A DNA stretch of 64,000 nucleotides, from contig NZ_CABPSK010000006.1 of assembly GCF_902459645.1 (NCBI RefSeq), positions 124,001-188,000 on the forward strand. Reading direction: 5' to 3'. A program made the translations under genes and the position numbers. Source of the DNA: Pandoraea pneumonica (lineage in GTDB: Bacteria; Pseudomonadota; Gammaproteobacteria; Burkholderiales; Burkholderiaceae). Below, piece by piece: positions 8,567-17,109 of this stretch. The notes beneath the pieces were generated by a model. The model did not search any database and had not been told where the DNA came from. It worked only from the letters and a program-made list of their open reading frames with translations. Every line of letters begins with the position of its first letter. Within the stretch, counting starts at the first letter, position 1.

Positions 8567-9955
8567 ATGGCCACGATGGTTTTTCTTGGGTTTATCGTTC
8601 TGTCGCTGTACCTGGCGCTGAGCTCGCGCAAAGGCGGCGCGCCGCAAAGTACGCATGACTTCTTTGTGGCGTCGCGACAGTTCGGCGCATTTCTGGTGTT
8701 CTTTCTCGCGGCGGGCGAAATTTACAGCGTCGCGACGATGGTGGGGTTTGCTGGCGGCATCTACGCGAAAGGGCCGACTTACGGCATTTGGTTCATGGGC
8801 TACATCCTGCTCGCGTATCCGCTTGGCTACTTCCTGGCCCCGAAGATATGGGAGGCGGGCAAGCGCTTTAACGCGATCACGATGCCGGATCTGTTCAAAG
8901 GCTATTACCAGAGCCGGGGCGTGGAGTTGGTGGTTGCGCTGTCGTCGATCTTGTTCCTGCTGCCGATGGCGCAACTGCAATTCACCGGCTTGATCGCGGC
9001 GTTCAACGGGTTGGGGTGGCGCCTCCAGCCGTTGAATCTCGTGCTCATCGCGGCAGTGATGGCCTTCACCTATATCGCGATCTCTGGCGTGCGTTCGTCG
9101 GCCTATGTTGCCGTGCTCAAGGACGTGCTGATGGTGGTAGCCATCGTGGTGACAGGCCTGGCTGTCGCTGGGGAAGTCGGCGTCGCGAAGGTGTTTCATG
9201 TGGCGAGTGAGCATGTCAGCAACCAGATGACTGCCGAACAGCTTCGCTTCTCCATGAGCACGATCCTGTTCCAATCGCTCGGCTTCTACATGATGCCGAT
9301 CTCCGTGCAGTTCATATACACGGCAAAGAGTGCAGACACGATTCGCCGGACACAGGTCGCGATGCCGCTGTACATGCTCATGTACCCGTTCCTTGTGCTC
9401 GCGTCGTACTACGCGCTGACGCGAAGCGAGCCACTCGGTTCGGCGAACGAGGCCTTTTTCGTCGCGGCGATCCATCTGCTGCCGTCTTGGCTGCTTGGTG
9501 TGGTGACGGCGGCGGCTGCGTTGTCCGGCCTGCTGGTGCTCACCGGCATGTGCCTCGCGATCGGTTCCATCGTGACGCGCAATCTGCTGCCGAATCTTCC
9601 CGAGAACCGGCAAAAGGCGGGCTCCAAGGGCGTCATCATCGTGTACCTCGTGGTGTCGATTCTCATGACGCTGACCGCGCCGAACCTGATGCTGACGCTG
9701 ATCAACACCACGTACTACGGCGTGACCCAGTTCTTGCCGGGCATTCTCGTCATCCTCTTCTCGCTGCGTGTCAGGCCGGGGGCGGTGGTGATGGGCATCC
9801 TGACAGGGCAGATCATGGCCATCATCCTGTACGTTCTGAAGGTCGATCTGGGGGGGATCAATTTGGGCTTGCCGTGTCTGGTGGCCAACGTCGTTGTGAT
9901 GTGGGCGCTGAATCAACTGCGTACGCCGAATACGCTGGGGGCCGCGACGCGATAA
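8567..9955 (+). CDS. Sodium:solute symporter (SSS family)
   Basis: A 462-residue inner-membrane transporter with about 13 hydrophobic segments. The N-terminus (HDFFVASRQFGAFLVFFLAAGEIYSVATMVG) is typical of SSS/pantothenate-permease-like symporters, and the conserved YGIWFMGYILLAYPLGYFLAP stretch follows. The ATG at 8567 with TGGAGC upstream is taken as the start; in-frame sequence before it belongs to the amidase in another frame. It forms an operon with the amidase and DUF3311 genes. The substrate is likely a carboxylate or amide related to the amidase reaction. Confidence 0.9.
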   Translation: MATMVFLGFIVLSLYLALSSRKGGAPQSTHDFFVASRQFGAFLVFFLAAGEIYSVATMVGFAGGIYAKGPTYGIWFMGYILLAYPLGYFLAPKIWEAGKRFNAITMPDLFKGYYQSRGVELVVALSSILFLLPMAQLQFTGLIAAFNGLGWRLQPLNLVLIAAVMAFTYIAISGVRSSAYVAVLKDVLMVVAIVVTGLAVAGEVGVAKVFHVASEHVSNQMTAEQLRFSMSTILFQSLGFYMMPISVQFIYTAKSADTIRRTQVAMPLYMLMYPFLVLASYYALTRSEPLGSANEAFFVAAIHLLPSWLLGVVTAAAALSGLLVLTGMCLAIGSIVTRNLLPNLPENRQKAGSKGVIIVYLVVSILMTLTAPNLMLTLINTTYYGVTQFLPGILVILFSLRVRPGAVVMGILTGQIMAIILYVLKVDLGGINLGLPCLVANVVVMWALNQLRTPNTLGAATR

Positions 9956-10005
9956 CGACTTGATCCGGAAGGGGCGGTGCTACGGGATGGGTCGAGAGCG
10001 GAAAA

Positions 10006-10037
10006 GTATACGGATTTCGAGGATTGTATAATCCTCG
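10006..10037. promoter_or_regulatory. Putative operator of the GntR regulator (GTATAC site plus 8-bp inverted repeat)
   Basis: Upstream of the GntR gene are GTATAC at 10006-10011 and a perfect inverted repeat, CGAGGATT (10018-10025), spacer GTAT, AATCCTCG (10030-10037). Related GTATAC-centred sites recur before the dioxygenase gene at 10790-10841. FCD-type GntR proteins commonly bind short palindromes with such TA-rich centres, so this is a good candidate for autoregulation. Binding itself is inference. Confidence 0.5.
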
Positions 10038-10070
10038 TGCCATTCACCTTCGCCTTGACCCGCCCCCTCC

Positions 10071-10736
10071 GTGACCGCCAGCGACGATTCCTCCCTCTCC
10101 ACTGCCGAACGCGCTTACGAAGCGATCCGCCAACAGATTCTGTCGGGCGAATTGCAGGAAGGCGCGCCGATTCGTCAGGACGATATCGCGGCGCAAATGG
10201 GCGTCAGCAAGATCCCCGTGCGTGAGGCGCTCATGCGCCTGCAATCCGAGGGATGGGTCACGCTCAAGCGCAATGCGGGGGCGTTTGTTACGCCGCTCAC
10301 CGCGAGCGATTGCGTCGAAATGCTCGATCTGCGCATCGCACTCGAATGCCGCGCGTTAGAGATTGCCGTGCCGAACATGGCCCCCAGCGATCTCGCATTG
10401 GCCGAACAATTGCTCAAGCGCTACGAGAGGGCAGATTCGCCGCAATCGTGGAGCGATCTGAATCTCGCCTTCCATCAGGCCCTCTACGCGCCCGCCAATC
10501 GCCCGCGACTGGTCGCCACCGCGCAGGCCGCGCAAGAGCGCATGGGGCGCTTTCTTCGCACCCATCTCTCCGCCGTCAACGACCATCAACGGTCCTACGA
10601 CGAGCACTTCGCGATCCATCAGGCGTGTGCCGCAGGGGATACGAAAACCGCTGTTCGCCTGCTGCGCAAACATCTGGAACAGACGCAGCGCGAAGTGATG
10701 GCGTATTTCCGTTTGAGCGGTAAAACCACCGTCTGA
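10071..10736 (+). CDS. GntR family (FadR/FCD subfamily) transcriptional regulator
   Basis: A 221-residue regulator. The N-terminal winged HTH covers about residues 10-75, with QDDIAAQMGVSKIPVREALMRLQSEGWV as helices 2 and 3. An all-helical FCD effector domain follows (MLDLRIALECRALEIAV to the C-terminus). The start is GTG at 10071, directly before the family N-terminus; no ATG fits. It is co-directional with, and 379 bp ahead of, a dioxygenase/amino-acid ABC transporter operon. Shared palindromes lie in front of both units, so it probably represses that operon until an amino-acid-like or carboxylate effector binds. Confidence 0.9.
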   Translation: MTASDDSSLSTAERAYEAIRQQILSGELQEGAPIRQDDIAAQMGVSKIPVREALMRLQSEGWVTLKRNAGAFVTPLTASDCVEMLDLRIALECRALEIAVPNMAPSDLALAEQLLKRYERADSPQSWSDLNLAFHQALYAPANRPRLVATAQAAQERMGRFLRTHLSAVNDHQRSYDEHFAIHQACAAGDTKTAVRLLRKHLEQTQREVMAYFRLSGKTTV

Positions 10737-11115
10737 TCGCTGACGCGTCGCCCGCGGACATCACGCACTGAGAAACATTTTTCTCAAAATCGTATACGAA
10801 ATCAATAAATGATATACGAGCGACATTTTGTTCGCGTATAGTCGAGTCGACCGGGAGTCCACGTACCCGGGAGTTCGGGTCGTCCCTACGGGATTTCGGA
10901 CCCGCGATTCGCAGCGCCTGCCCCACGGTATAAGGCGTTACGAACGGTCATACCGTCGCGCAAACGGGCTTCGTGAGCCTGTTGTTTTGCGAGGCTAGGA
11001 CTTTCCCTGATTGGACGTCGCTCCCGATTGTCGGACTTCAAAAGATGGGTGTAGTGTCTTTACATGTATATACAAAGTAAGACGGACTACTCATCGTATC
11101 TATCAGGAGAATTTC
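10737..11115 (+). promoter_or_regulatory. Promoter/operator and structured 5' leader of the dioxygenase-ABC operon
   Basis: There is no gene in these 379 bp. The first part holds a perfect palindrome TCGTATACGA (10790-10799), a near copy TGATATACGA (10810-10819) and a GTATAG core (10836-10841), spaced by about two helical turns. A further palindrome, TGTATATACA, is at 11065-11074. Between them (about 10850-11010) is GC-rich sequence with several nested hairpins, such as ACGGT-CAT-ACCGT and ACGGGCT-TCGTG-AGCCTGT. That is unusual for a plain promoter and compatible with a structured leader RNA. CAGGAGA precedes the ATG at 11116. Confidence 0.5.
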
Positions 11116-12183
11116 ATGGCCGAGTCGCAGAGTCTGCAAGGCGCGTGTGTGTGGCAGGGTGCCGAGATGGTGAACCACGACCGCTGGGTCAAGACGTTCC
11201 CGGCCATCGTGCTCGAACAAATCGACGCCGCGCTGAAGGCAACCGAACAAATCGATTGGCGCGATATCAATCGTCATAACTTCCCGCTGCCAGACGCCGC
11301 CGCTTTCTTCGACGATGTGCGCGAAGAACTGGAAAACGGCTCGGGCATGGTCAAGATCCGTGGCCTCGACGTCAGCCGCTACAGCGCCGAACAACTGCGC
11401 CGCATGTGGTACGCGCTGGGCGCGCATCTCGGCACGCCGATGTTCCAGAACTATCGTGGCGAAGTCATGCGCGAGATCAAGGACGAAGGCATGGGCGTTG
11501 GCGCGAAGCTCTACGGCGCCACCGTCGATAGCTCGGGCAAACAATTCCTCTCGTCGGGCGCGCGCACCCTGTCGCCGGGACAACTGCGTTTTCACACCGA
11601 CCGCTGCGACGTAGTGGGTTTGCTGTGCGTGCGTCAGGCCTCCGAAGGCGGCGTGAGCAAGCTGGCTAGCAGCGCTACCGTCTACAACGAAATTCTCAAG
11701 CGCCGTCCGGACTTGCACGCCTTGCTGTGCCAACCCATCCCGCGCAGCCGCTTCGGTGAAGAGGCGGGCGGTGAGCATGTCGCTTACGACCTGCCGATCT
11801 TCGGGGTGCGCGACGGCAAACTCACGAGCCATTTCTCGCTCACTTACATCGAGAACGCACAGATGCTGCCGGGCGTGCGTAAGCTCTCGGAAGCCGAACA
11901 CGAAGCCATTCGCATGCTGATGGCTGTGGCTGAAGAGCAATGCTTCGAGATGCGATTTGCGCCGGGCGATATTCAACTGTTGAATAATCACGTCGTGTAT
12001 CACGGCCGCACGGCATTCAAAGACGATGTGCAAACCGGCCAAGACCGTATGCTGATGCGTCTGTGGCTGTCCATGCCGAACTCGCGCGCGTTGCCGGAAG
12101 ACCATGCGGTGCTCTGGGGCGACGTCGCCGCAGGCAAGCCCCATGGCGGTATCGCCCAGCCGGCCGCAGCACTGCCCGCCTGA
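11116..12183 (+). CDS. TauD/TfdA-family Fe(II)/2-oxoglutarate-dependent dioxygenase
   Basis: A 355-residue cytoplasmic oxygenase. The facial triad is visible as His160-x-Asp162 (RFHTDRCD) and distal His296 (VVYHGRTAF); Arg315 (RMLMRLWL) is placed to bind 2-oxoglutarate. Such enzymes hydroxylate or cleave small substrates with O2 and 2-oxoglutarate. The ATG at 11116 has CAGGAGA upstream, and the in-frame extension to 11011 lies in the leader. It is followed by a polar-amino-acid ABC importer (receptor, permease, ATPase), so the substrate is probably the imported amino acid or amine. The precise reaction is not inferable. Confidence 0.88.
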   Translation: MAESQSLQGACVWQGAEMVNHDRWVKTFPAIVLEQIDAALKATEQIDWRDINRHNFPLPDAAAFFDDVREELENGSGMVKIRGLDVSRYSAEQLRRMWYALGAHLGTPMFQNYRGEVMREIKDEGMGVGAKLYGATVDSSGKQFLSSGARTLSPGQLRFHTDRCDVVGLLCVRQASEGGVSKLASSATVYNEILKRRPDLHALLCQPIPRSRFGEEAGGEHVAYDLPIFGVRDGKLTSHFSLTYIENAQMLPGVRKLSEAEHEAIRMLMAVAEEQCFEMRFAPGDIQLLNNHVVYHGRTAFKDDVQTGQDRMLMRLWLSMPNSRALPEDHAVLWGDVAAGKPHGGIAQPAAALPA

Positions 12184-12234
12184 TTCTCGCTGATCCTAGT
12201 TAGACGCCACCTCAAGATGCAAGGAGACATCCCC

Positions 12235-13119
12235 ATGAAACTGAACGACCGGCAAGACACGAAACGCGCAACCCGCAAGGCGACGTCCGCGCGCGTGCTG
12301 CTCACCGCACTCATGCTGGGCGGCCTGTGCACCACCGCCGTCGCTGCACCGGACTTCGGCAAATGCGAAGTCACCGGCACGCGCGGTTCGGTGAAGCTGG
12401 AAACGGTCACGCCGGGCGCGTTGTCCGTGCGTCCCGTGCTGCCGGCACCGGGCTGGTGGAATGGCGATTCGCCCGACACCATCAAGGACGGCTTCGAATA
12501 CTGCATGGCCGCCAACATGGCCTATCGCGCCGGGCTCGATCGCGTGATCGTCGTCAACCGTTCGTTCGCACAGGTCGTCACCGGTCAGGCCAAGGGTTTC
12601 GATATCGCGTTGAGCGAAATCACGATTACGGACGAGCGTAAGAAGGTCGTGAACTTCACCGATCCGTACTTCAGCTCGGATCAAGGCGTGCTGGTCAAGA
12701 CGGGCACGAAGGTCGACAAGGACAGCATCAAGAAGATGCGCCTGGGCGTGAAGCAGGGCACCACGATCCTGCCGTACCTGACCGACAAGGTGAAGGTTGC
12801 CGAACACCCGAAGGTCTACACCGACGCTGCCGCGATGTACGCCGCACTGGCCGCCGGTCAAGTGGACGCCGTGCTGTACGACACGCCTAACGTGCTGTCC
12901 ATCGCGAAGAAGTCGGAAGGCCGCTTCGAAGTCGTGGGACGTTACGACACGAGCGAACAGTGGGGCGGTCTCGTGAACAAGGATTCGCCGAATCTCGCCG
13001 CGTTCAACAAGCTGATCGCCGAGATGAAGAAGGACGGCACGTTCGATCGTCTGGCCACGCAGTATCTGGTGCCTAGCCTCGGTGCCGACCCTGCGAAAGT
13101 GCCGGTACTGACGCCCTGA
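12235..13119 (+). CDS. Amino-acid ABC transporter substrate-binding protein
   Basis: A 294-residue periplasmic receptor of SBP family 3. A basic N-terminus and hydrophobic core end at AVAA-P, giving a Sec signal peptide of about 37 residues. Family landmarks are DSPDTIKDGFEYCMAANMAYR, the segment VNRSFAQVVTGQAKGFDIALSEITITDERKKVVNFTDPY and a hinge IKKMRLGVKQGTT. The ATG at 12235 is chosen over 12217 because AAGGAG lies between them at correct spacing. It follows the dioxygenase by 51 bp and precedes the permease by 13 bp. Confidence 0.9.
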   Translation: MKLNDRQDTKRATRKATSARVLLTALMLGGLCTTAVAAPDFGKCEVTGTRGSVKLETVTPGALSVRPVLPAPGWWNGDSPDTIKDGFEYCMAANMAYRAGLDRVIVVNRSFAQVVTGQAKGFDIALSEITITDERKKVVNFTDPYFSSDQGVLVKTGTKVDKDSIKKMRLGVKQGTTILPYLTDKVKVAEHPKVYTDAAAMYAALAAGQVDAVLYDTPNVLSIAKKSEGRFEVVGRYDTSEQWGGLVNKDSPNLAAFNKLIAEMKKDGTFDRLATQYLVPSLGADPAKVPVLTP

Positions 13120-13132
13120 GGTCATCTGAGCC

Positions 13133-14272
13133 ATGAGCGAACCCTCTCAAAAGGCGCCCGGCGCGCTGATCGGGGCGATAGGGCGTGAGCGGCGGCTGAA
13201 CATCGGCGGCATGCCGTCGTCGCCGTTCACGTTGTTTCTCGTCGCATTGATCGGCGCAGCGGTCGCCATCGCAAGCAGTGCCTACACGATCGGTGCATTG
13301 CGTGAAGGCCTGCTCGAGAGTCAGCTCGGCGGCTGGTGGGTGCCCGTGGGCACCGTATTGCTCGGTCTGGCCTCGTTGATCGTGCTGGTCCCCCTCTCGC
13401 GTGCCTATGCACGCTGGCGGGCGTTCAGCGAGGCCGCGACGCGCAATGACATCGTGGCAGCACGTGTCGCGCGCGCCGAGGCCGATGTGCAAAGCTGGAT
13501 CACGCTCGGCTACACGCTTGCGCAACTCATCGTCGTGCTCGCGTTGCAGTTCGTGCTGGCGAACCAGTTGGCGGTGGCGAAGACGTTCTTCTTCCTGCCG
13601 CTGATTATCAAGACGTTCCCGCTGGTGCTCGACGCGTTCTGGGTCAACGTGCAGATCTTCGTGATTGCCGAAGTCTTTGTGCTGATCTGGGGCTTGGTTG
13701 TGGCGCTGGCGATGTTTGCGCCGGGCAAGGCGGGCGCACCGCTGCGTTTTATCGCGACCGCCTACGTCGATATTTTCCGTGCGATGCCGGCGGTGCTGGT
13801 GATCTATCTGGTCGGCTTCGGTCTGCCGCTCACCGGCGTGCCGATTCTCAAGGATCTGTCGCTCACGACCTACGTGGTGATTGCGCTGACGCTCACCGTG
13901 GGTGCCTACGTCGCGGAAATCTATCGCGCGGGGATTCAAGGCGTGCATTGGAGTCAGGTCGCGGCAGCGCGCTCGCTGGGGCTGTCGTACACGCAGACGC
14001 TGCGCCACGTGGTGTTGCCGCAGGGCATCCGGCAGATTATTCCGCCGCTGCTCAACGCTTTCATCGCGTTGCAGAAAGACACGGCACTGGTCAATGTGGT
14101 GGGCGTGATCGATGCGTTTAATCAGTCGATGGTGATTGCGTCGAATCACTACAACCTGTCGGCGGCGACGACTGTGGCCGTGCTGTTCATCATCATCTCG
14201 ATTCCGCAGGTGCGCTTCGTGGAACGGATGGCACAACGTGACCGGGCCCGCATGCGTGCGGGCGGTGCCTGA
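13133..14272 (+). CDS. Amino-acid ABC transporter permease (HisM/GlnP type)
   Basis: A 379-residue inner-membrane permease, longer than the usual 220-240 because of an N-terminal extension of about 130 residues. The extension carries two membrane spans and a charged cytoplasmic stretch. The core has the polar amino-acid permease signature AEIYRAGIQGVHWSQVAAARSLGLSY with the EAA loop at about residues 262-287, and ends LQKDTALVNVVG. Longer permeases of this kind normally act as homodimers, consistent with the single permease gene here. Confidence 0.9.
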   Translation: MSEPSQKAPGALIGAIGRERRLNIGGMPSSPFTLFLVALIGAAVAIASSAYTIGALREGLLESQLGGWWVPVGTVLLGLASLIVLVPLSRAYARWRAFSEAATRNDIVAARVARAEADVQSWITLGYTLAQLIVVLALQFVLANQLAVAKTFFFLPLIIKTFPLVLDAFWVNVQIFVIAEVFVLIWGLVVALAMFAPGKAGAPLRFIATAYVDIFRAMPAVLVIYLVGFGLPLTGVPILKDLSLTTYVVIALTLTVGAYVAEIYRAGIQGVHWSQVAAARSLGLSYTQTLRHVVLPQGIRQIIPPLLNAFIALQKDTALVNVVGVIDAFNQSMVIASNHYNLSAATTVAVLFIIISIPQVRFVERMAQRDRARMRAGGA

Positions 14273-14285
14273 GGGAGCGAGCGAC

Positions 14286-15029
14286 ATGTCATTCATCGAG
14301 ATTCGCGACATCGCGAAGTCGTACGGCGACGTGCCCGTCATCAAAGGGCTGGCACTGACGGTCGAAGAGCATCAGGTGGTGTGTCTGATCGGCCCGTCCG
14401 GATCCGGCAAATCGACGCTCCTGCGGTGCATCAACGGGCTGGAGCCCATCGACGCGGGGGAAATCCTCGTGCACGGCGACCGGATCACGGGGCCAGGCGT
14501 CGACGTCAATTCGTTGCGCCGCGATATTGGCATCGTGTTTCAGGGCTACAACTTGTTCCCGCACATGACAGTGCTGGAGAACATCGTCCTCGCCCCGACG
14601 CGCGTGTTGAAGCAGCCTCGCCGCGAAGCCGAGGCCCGTGCGATGGCGTTGCTGGAGCGCTTCGGTCTGGCGCACAAGGCAAATGAGTATCCCGATCGCA
14701 TGTCGGGCGGACAGCAGCAGCGCGTGGCGATTGTGCGCGCGCTCGCGATGGACCCGATGGTGTTGCTGCTCGACGAAATCACGTCGGCACTCGACCCGGA
14801 ACTCGTGTCCGAAGTGCTAAACATCGTGCGCGATCTGGCACAAGAGGGCATGACCATGCTGCTCGCCACGCATGAGATGGGCTTCGCCCGCGAGGTGGCG
14901 TCGAAGGTCTGCTTCCTGTGCGACGGCGTGGTCTGCGAAGAAGGCCCGCCGGAGCAGATTTTCGGCGACCCGCAGCAAGAGCGCACGCGTGCGTTCCTGC
15001 GCAGCATTCGGCAGGCCAAACGGCTTTAA
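14286..15029 (+). CDS. Amino-acid ABC transporter ATPase (GlnQ-like)
   Basis: A 247-residue ATPase with Walker A GPSGSGKST (about residues 36-44), signature MSGGQQQRVAI, Walker B MVLLLDEITSALDPE and switch His in LLATHEMGFA. A compact ATPase of about 245 residues without a regulatory tail is typical of polar amino-acid importers. The ATG at 14286 has GAGGGAGCGA upstream. The longer frame from 14136 overlaps the permease and is rejected. It is the last gene of the operon and a strong terminator follows at 15074. Confidence 0.93.
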   Translation: MSFIEIRDIAKSYGDVPVIKGLALTVEEHQVVCLIGPSGSGKSTLLRCINGLEPIDAGEILVHGDRITGPGVDVNSLRRDIGIVFQGYNLFPHMTVLENIVLAPTRVLKQPRREAEARAMALLERFGLAHKANEYPDRMSGGQQQRVAIVRALAMDPMVLLLDEITSALDPELVSEVLNIVRDLAQEGMTMLLATHEMGFAREVASKVCFLCDGVVCEEGPPEQIFGDPQQERTRAFLRSIRQAKRL

Positions 15030-15048
15030 CTGAGCATCAAACCGCCGG

Positions 15049-15984
15049 TCATCTGACCGGCTCACCCAATTTGGGGGACCTTCGGGTCCCCGTTTTTTTT
15101 GTCCCCTCCTGCAACCCCCACAGCGCATCGAGTACGTACTGCGTGGCCTGTTCGATGTGGCCGGCGTGGTGCGCGATACCGAGCGCTCGCCAAAGCGCTG
15201 GCCGTAGCGGATGCATGGCAATCCGTTCGTCCAGCGGCGCGTTCTTCGCCTCGTGCGGAAGCAGCGCAGCGCCGTAGCCTGCCGCGACGAGGCTTTTGAT
15301 CGCATCGTTGTAGTTGATTTCGATGCGTGGCGTCGGGTGATGCCCAGCAGCGGCAAACCACTCTGTCGTCAGGCGTGACAACCGCGTCGTGCTGTCGTTC
15401 AAGATGAGCGGCTGCCCAGTGAGCCATTCTGGCGTGACGTACTTGGGGCGTGTCCAATGCGAGGGCAGGAACGCCATGACAGGATCTTGCCGCCAAGGCT
15501 TGATGACCACTCCCGCGACAGGCGCCTGCGGCAGCGCCACGAGCCCGAGATCCAGCGCGCCACGGCGCAGCCGGTCCAAAGTCTCCTGCGACGTCAGAAT
15601 CGCCACCTGAACATCGATGTCGGGATGGTGCAGGCGGACGGCTTCCAGCGCCTGCGGCAGCAGATGCGCAATCGCGCCGGTCGATGCGCCAATTCGCACC
15701 CGTCCCGCCAGCCCCTGCGCATGACGCTCGATATCTTCGAGCGTCTGCTCGGCGTCGGCGAGCAAACGCCGCGCTCGCTCGACCAAGACCTCGCCCACGG
15801 ACGTCGGCCGAATCTGCCCACGCTTGCGCGACAGCAATAGCGCACCGACGCGTTCTTCAAGGTCGGCAATGTGCAGGCTTACCGTCGGCGGCGAGAGATG
15901 CAACGCCTGCGCCGCGTCGGCAAAGGAGCCGGTGTCGGCCACGGCGACCAACGTCTTCAGGCGATCCAGACTGATTTCTCTCAC
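15049..15984 (-). CDS. LysR-type transcriptional regulator
   Basis: A 311-residue LTTR with N-terminal HTH (GSFADAAQALHLSPPTVSLHIADLEERVG, about residues 19-47) and a periplasmic-binding-protein-like effector domain. It is divergent from argC, and a LysR-type inverted repeat lies at 16011-16032 just before its start. Its last 18 or so codons run through the inverted repeat that terminates the convergent ABC operon, so its C-terminus (KKTGTRRSPKLGEPVR) is encoded by terminator DNA and may be a recent extension. Confidence 0.88.
   Translation of the reverse strand: MREISLDRLKTLVAVADTGSFADAAQALHLSPPTVSLHIADLEERVGALLLSRKRGQIRPTSVGEVLVERARRLLADAEQTLEDIERHAQGLAGRVRIGASTGAIAHLLPQALEAVRLHHPDIDVQVAILTSQETLDRLRRGALDLGLVALPQAPVAGVVIKPWRQDPVMAFLPSHWTRPKYVTPEWLTGQPLILNDSTTRLSRLTTEWFAAAGHHPTPRIEINYNDAIKSLVAAGYGAALLPHEAKNAPLDERIAMHPLRPALWRALGIAHHAGHIEQATQYVLDALWGLQEGTKKTGTRRSPKLGEPVR
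15074..15100 (+). terminator. Rho-independent terminator of the dioxygenase-ABC operon
   Basis: A perfect 7-bp GC stem GGGGACC / GGTCCCC with a UUCG loop is followed by G and eight T (15093-15100). It lies 45 bp after the ATPase stop and inside the 3' end of the convergent LysR gene. Only the + direction has a T-run. Confidence 0.92.
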
Positions 15985-16010
15985 GGCAGCCCCTCTGATT
16001 CAGAAAATTA

Positions 16011-16032
16011 GAATTTCAGATTCATGAAATTC
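16011..16032. promoter_or_regulatory. Putative LysR operator between lysR and argC
   Basis: A perfect 8-bp inverted repeat, GAATTTCA (16011-16018), spacer GATTCA, TGAAATTC (16025-16032), lies 27 bp before the LysR start and 77 bp before argC. It contains a T-N11-A LTTR box and sits in an AT-rich patch. It is probably the autoregulatory site and may also control argC; this is inferred from position and form. Confidence 0.6.
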
Positions 16033-16108
16033 AACTTTTCTTATTCTACGCATCGTCCGAAGATAAGTGACCAAATTGATCCACGACGAACGACAAGGGG
16101 TAATGCTG

Positions 16109-17035
16109 ATGTCTTCTCCGCTTATCTTTATCGACGGTGACCAAGGCACCACGGGATTGCAGATTCATGAGCAATTGCGGGGCCGCACCGACATTCAACT
16201 CATGACGCTGCCCGCGGCCGATCGCAAGAACCCGGCGCACCGTGCCGAAGCGATCAACGCGTGCGATATCGCCATCCTGTGCCTGCCGGACGCCGCAGCG
16301 CGCGAGGCCGTGGCATCCATCGTCAATCCGCGCGTGCGGGTCATCGATGCGAGTTCCGCGCACCGCACGCACGCCGATTGGACCTACGGCTTTCCTGAGA
16401 TGACGCAGGGGCAGGCGCAGCGCATTGCGCAGGCGAGCCGTGTCACCAACCCCGGCTGCTACCCGACCGGCGCCATCGGCCTGCTTCGACCCTTGATGGA
16501 AGCTGAACTGCTGCCGAAGGACTATCCGATCAGCGTGTATGCGGTGTCTGGCTATTCCGGGCGCGGGCGGGCCGGTGTCGAGGAGCACGAGGGGCCGAAT
16601 GCCGTTGCGAGTTCGCAATACCGCGTCTACGGTCTGGAACTGGCGCACAAGCACCCGCCGGAGATTGCCCAGCACGCCGGGCTCGGTTTCCGCCCGATGT
16701 TCGTGCCGTCGTACGGTTCGTACCGTCAGGGCATCGTGCTGACGATCGCCATCGAACAACGCCTCTTGAAGCCGGGCGTCGACGGTGCGGCGCTGCATCA
16801 ACGTTTGGCTGAGCACTACGCCGGTGAGCCCTATGTGCAGGTCATGCCCATGCAGGCACCGGGCTCCGTGACGCAACTCGACCCGGAGGCGATGAACGGC
16901 ACCAATGTCATGCAACTGAGCGTGTTTGCGAATCCGGCGAACGGGCAGATATTGCTGGCGGCCGTGCTCGACAATCTCGGCAAGGGCGCGTCGGGTGCTG
17001 CGATTCAGAATCTGGGGCTGATGCTGGCGCAGTGA
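16109..17035 (+). CDS. argC: N-acetyl-gamma-glutamyl-phosphate reductase (type 2, ArgC)
   Basis: A 308-residue NADPH-dependent reductase that converts N-acetylglutamyl phosphate to N-acetylglutamate semialdehyde, the third step of arginine synthesis. Visible are the N-terminal cofactor motif ([13 protein letters not shown]), the catalytic Cys motif [18 protein letters not shown] and the GLxFxPxxV-like region. At about 310 residues it is the short type 2 form. The ATG at 16109 is favoured because AAGGGG then lies 8 bp upstream; an ATG at 16103 is too close to that site. No other arg gene is nearby and a LysR gene is divergent. Confidence 0.9.
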   Translation: MSSPLIFIDGDQGTTGLQIHEQLRGRTDIQLMTLPAADRKNPAHRAEAINACDIAILCLPDAAAREAVASIVNPRVRVIDASSAHRTHADWTYGFPEMTQGQAQRIAQASRVTNPGCYPTGAIGLLRPLMEAELLPKDYPISVYAVSGYSGRGRAGVEEHEGPNAVASSQYRVYGLELAHKHPPEIAQHAGLGFRPMFVPSYGSYRQGIVLTIAIEQRLLKPGVDGAALHQRLAEHYAGEPYVQVMPMQAPGSVTQLDPEAMNGTNVMQLSVFANPANGQILLAAVLDNLGKGASGAAIQNLGLMLAQ

Positions 17036-17109
17036 TTGGCGCTGGCAGGTGAGCAGGGTAGCGCCGGTGTTGCCGTATGATGGCGCTTCCCACTCAACAG
17101 AAGACCTTC

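Noticed and set aside
8444-9916. 490-codon minus-strand frame opposite the sodium-solute symporter
   Set aside because: It lacks any family feature, is rich in Arg, His and Gln, and mirrors a clear transporter gene.
10850-11010. Guanidine (ykkC or mini-ykkC) riboswitch
   Set aside because: ACG-containing loops occur, but the conserved paired ACGR hairpins and their spacing are absent, and the downstream genes do not fit.
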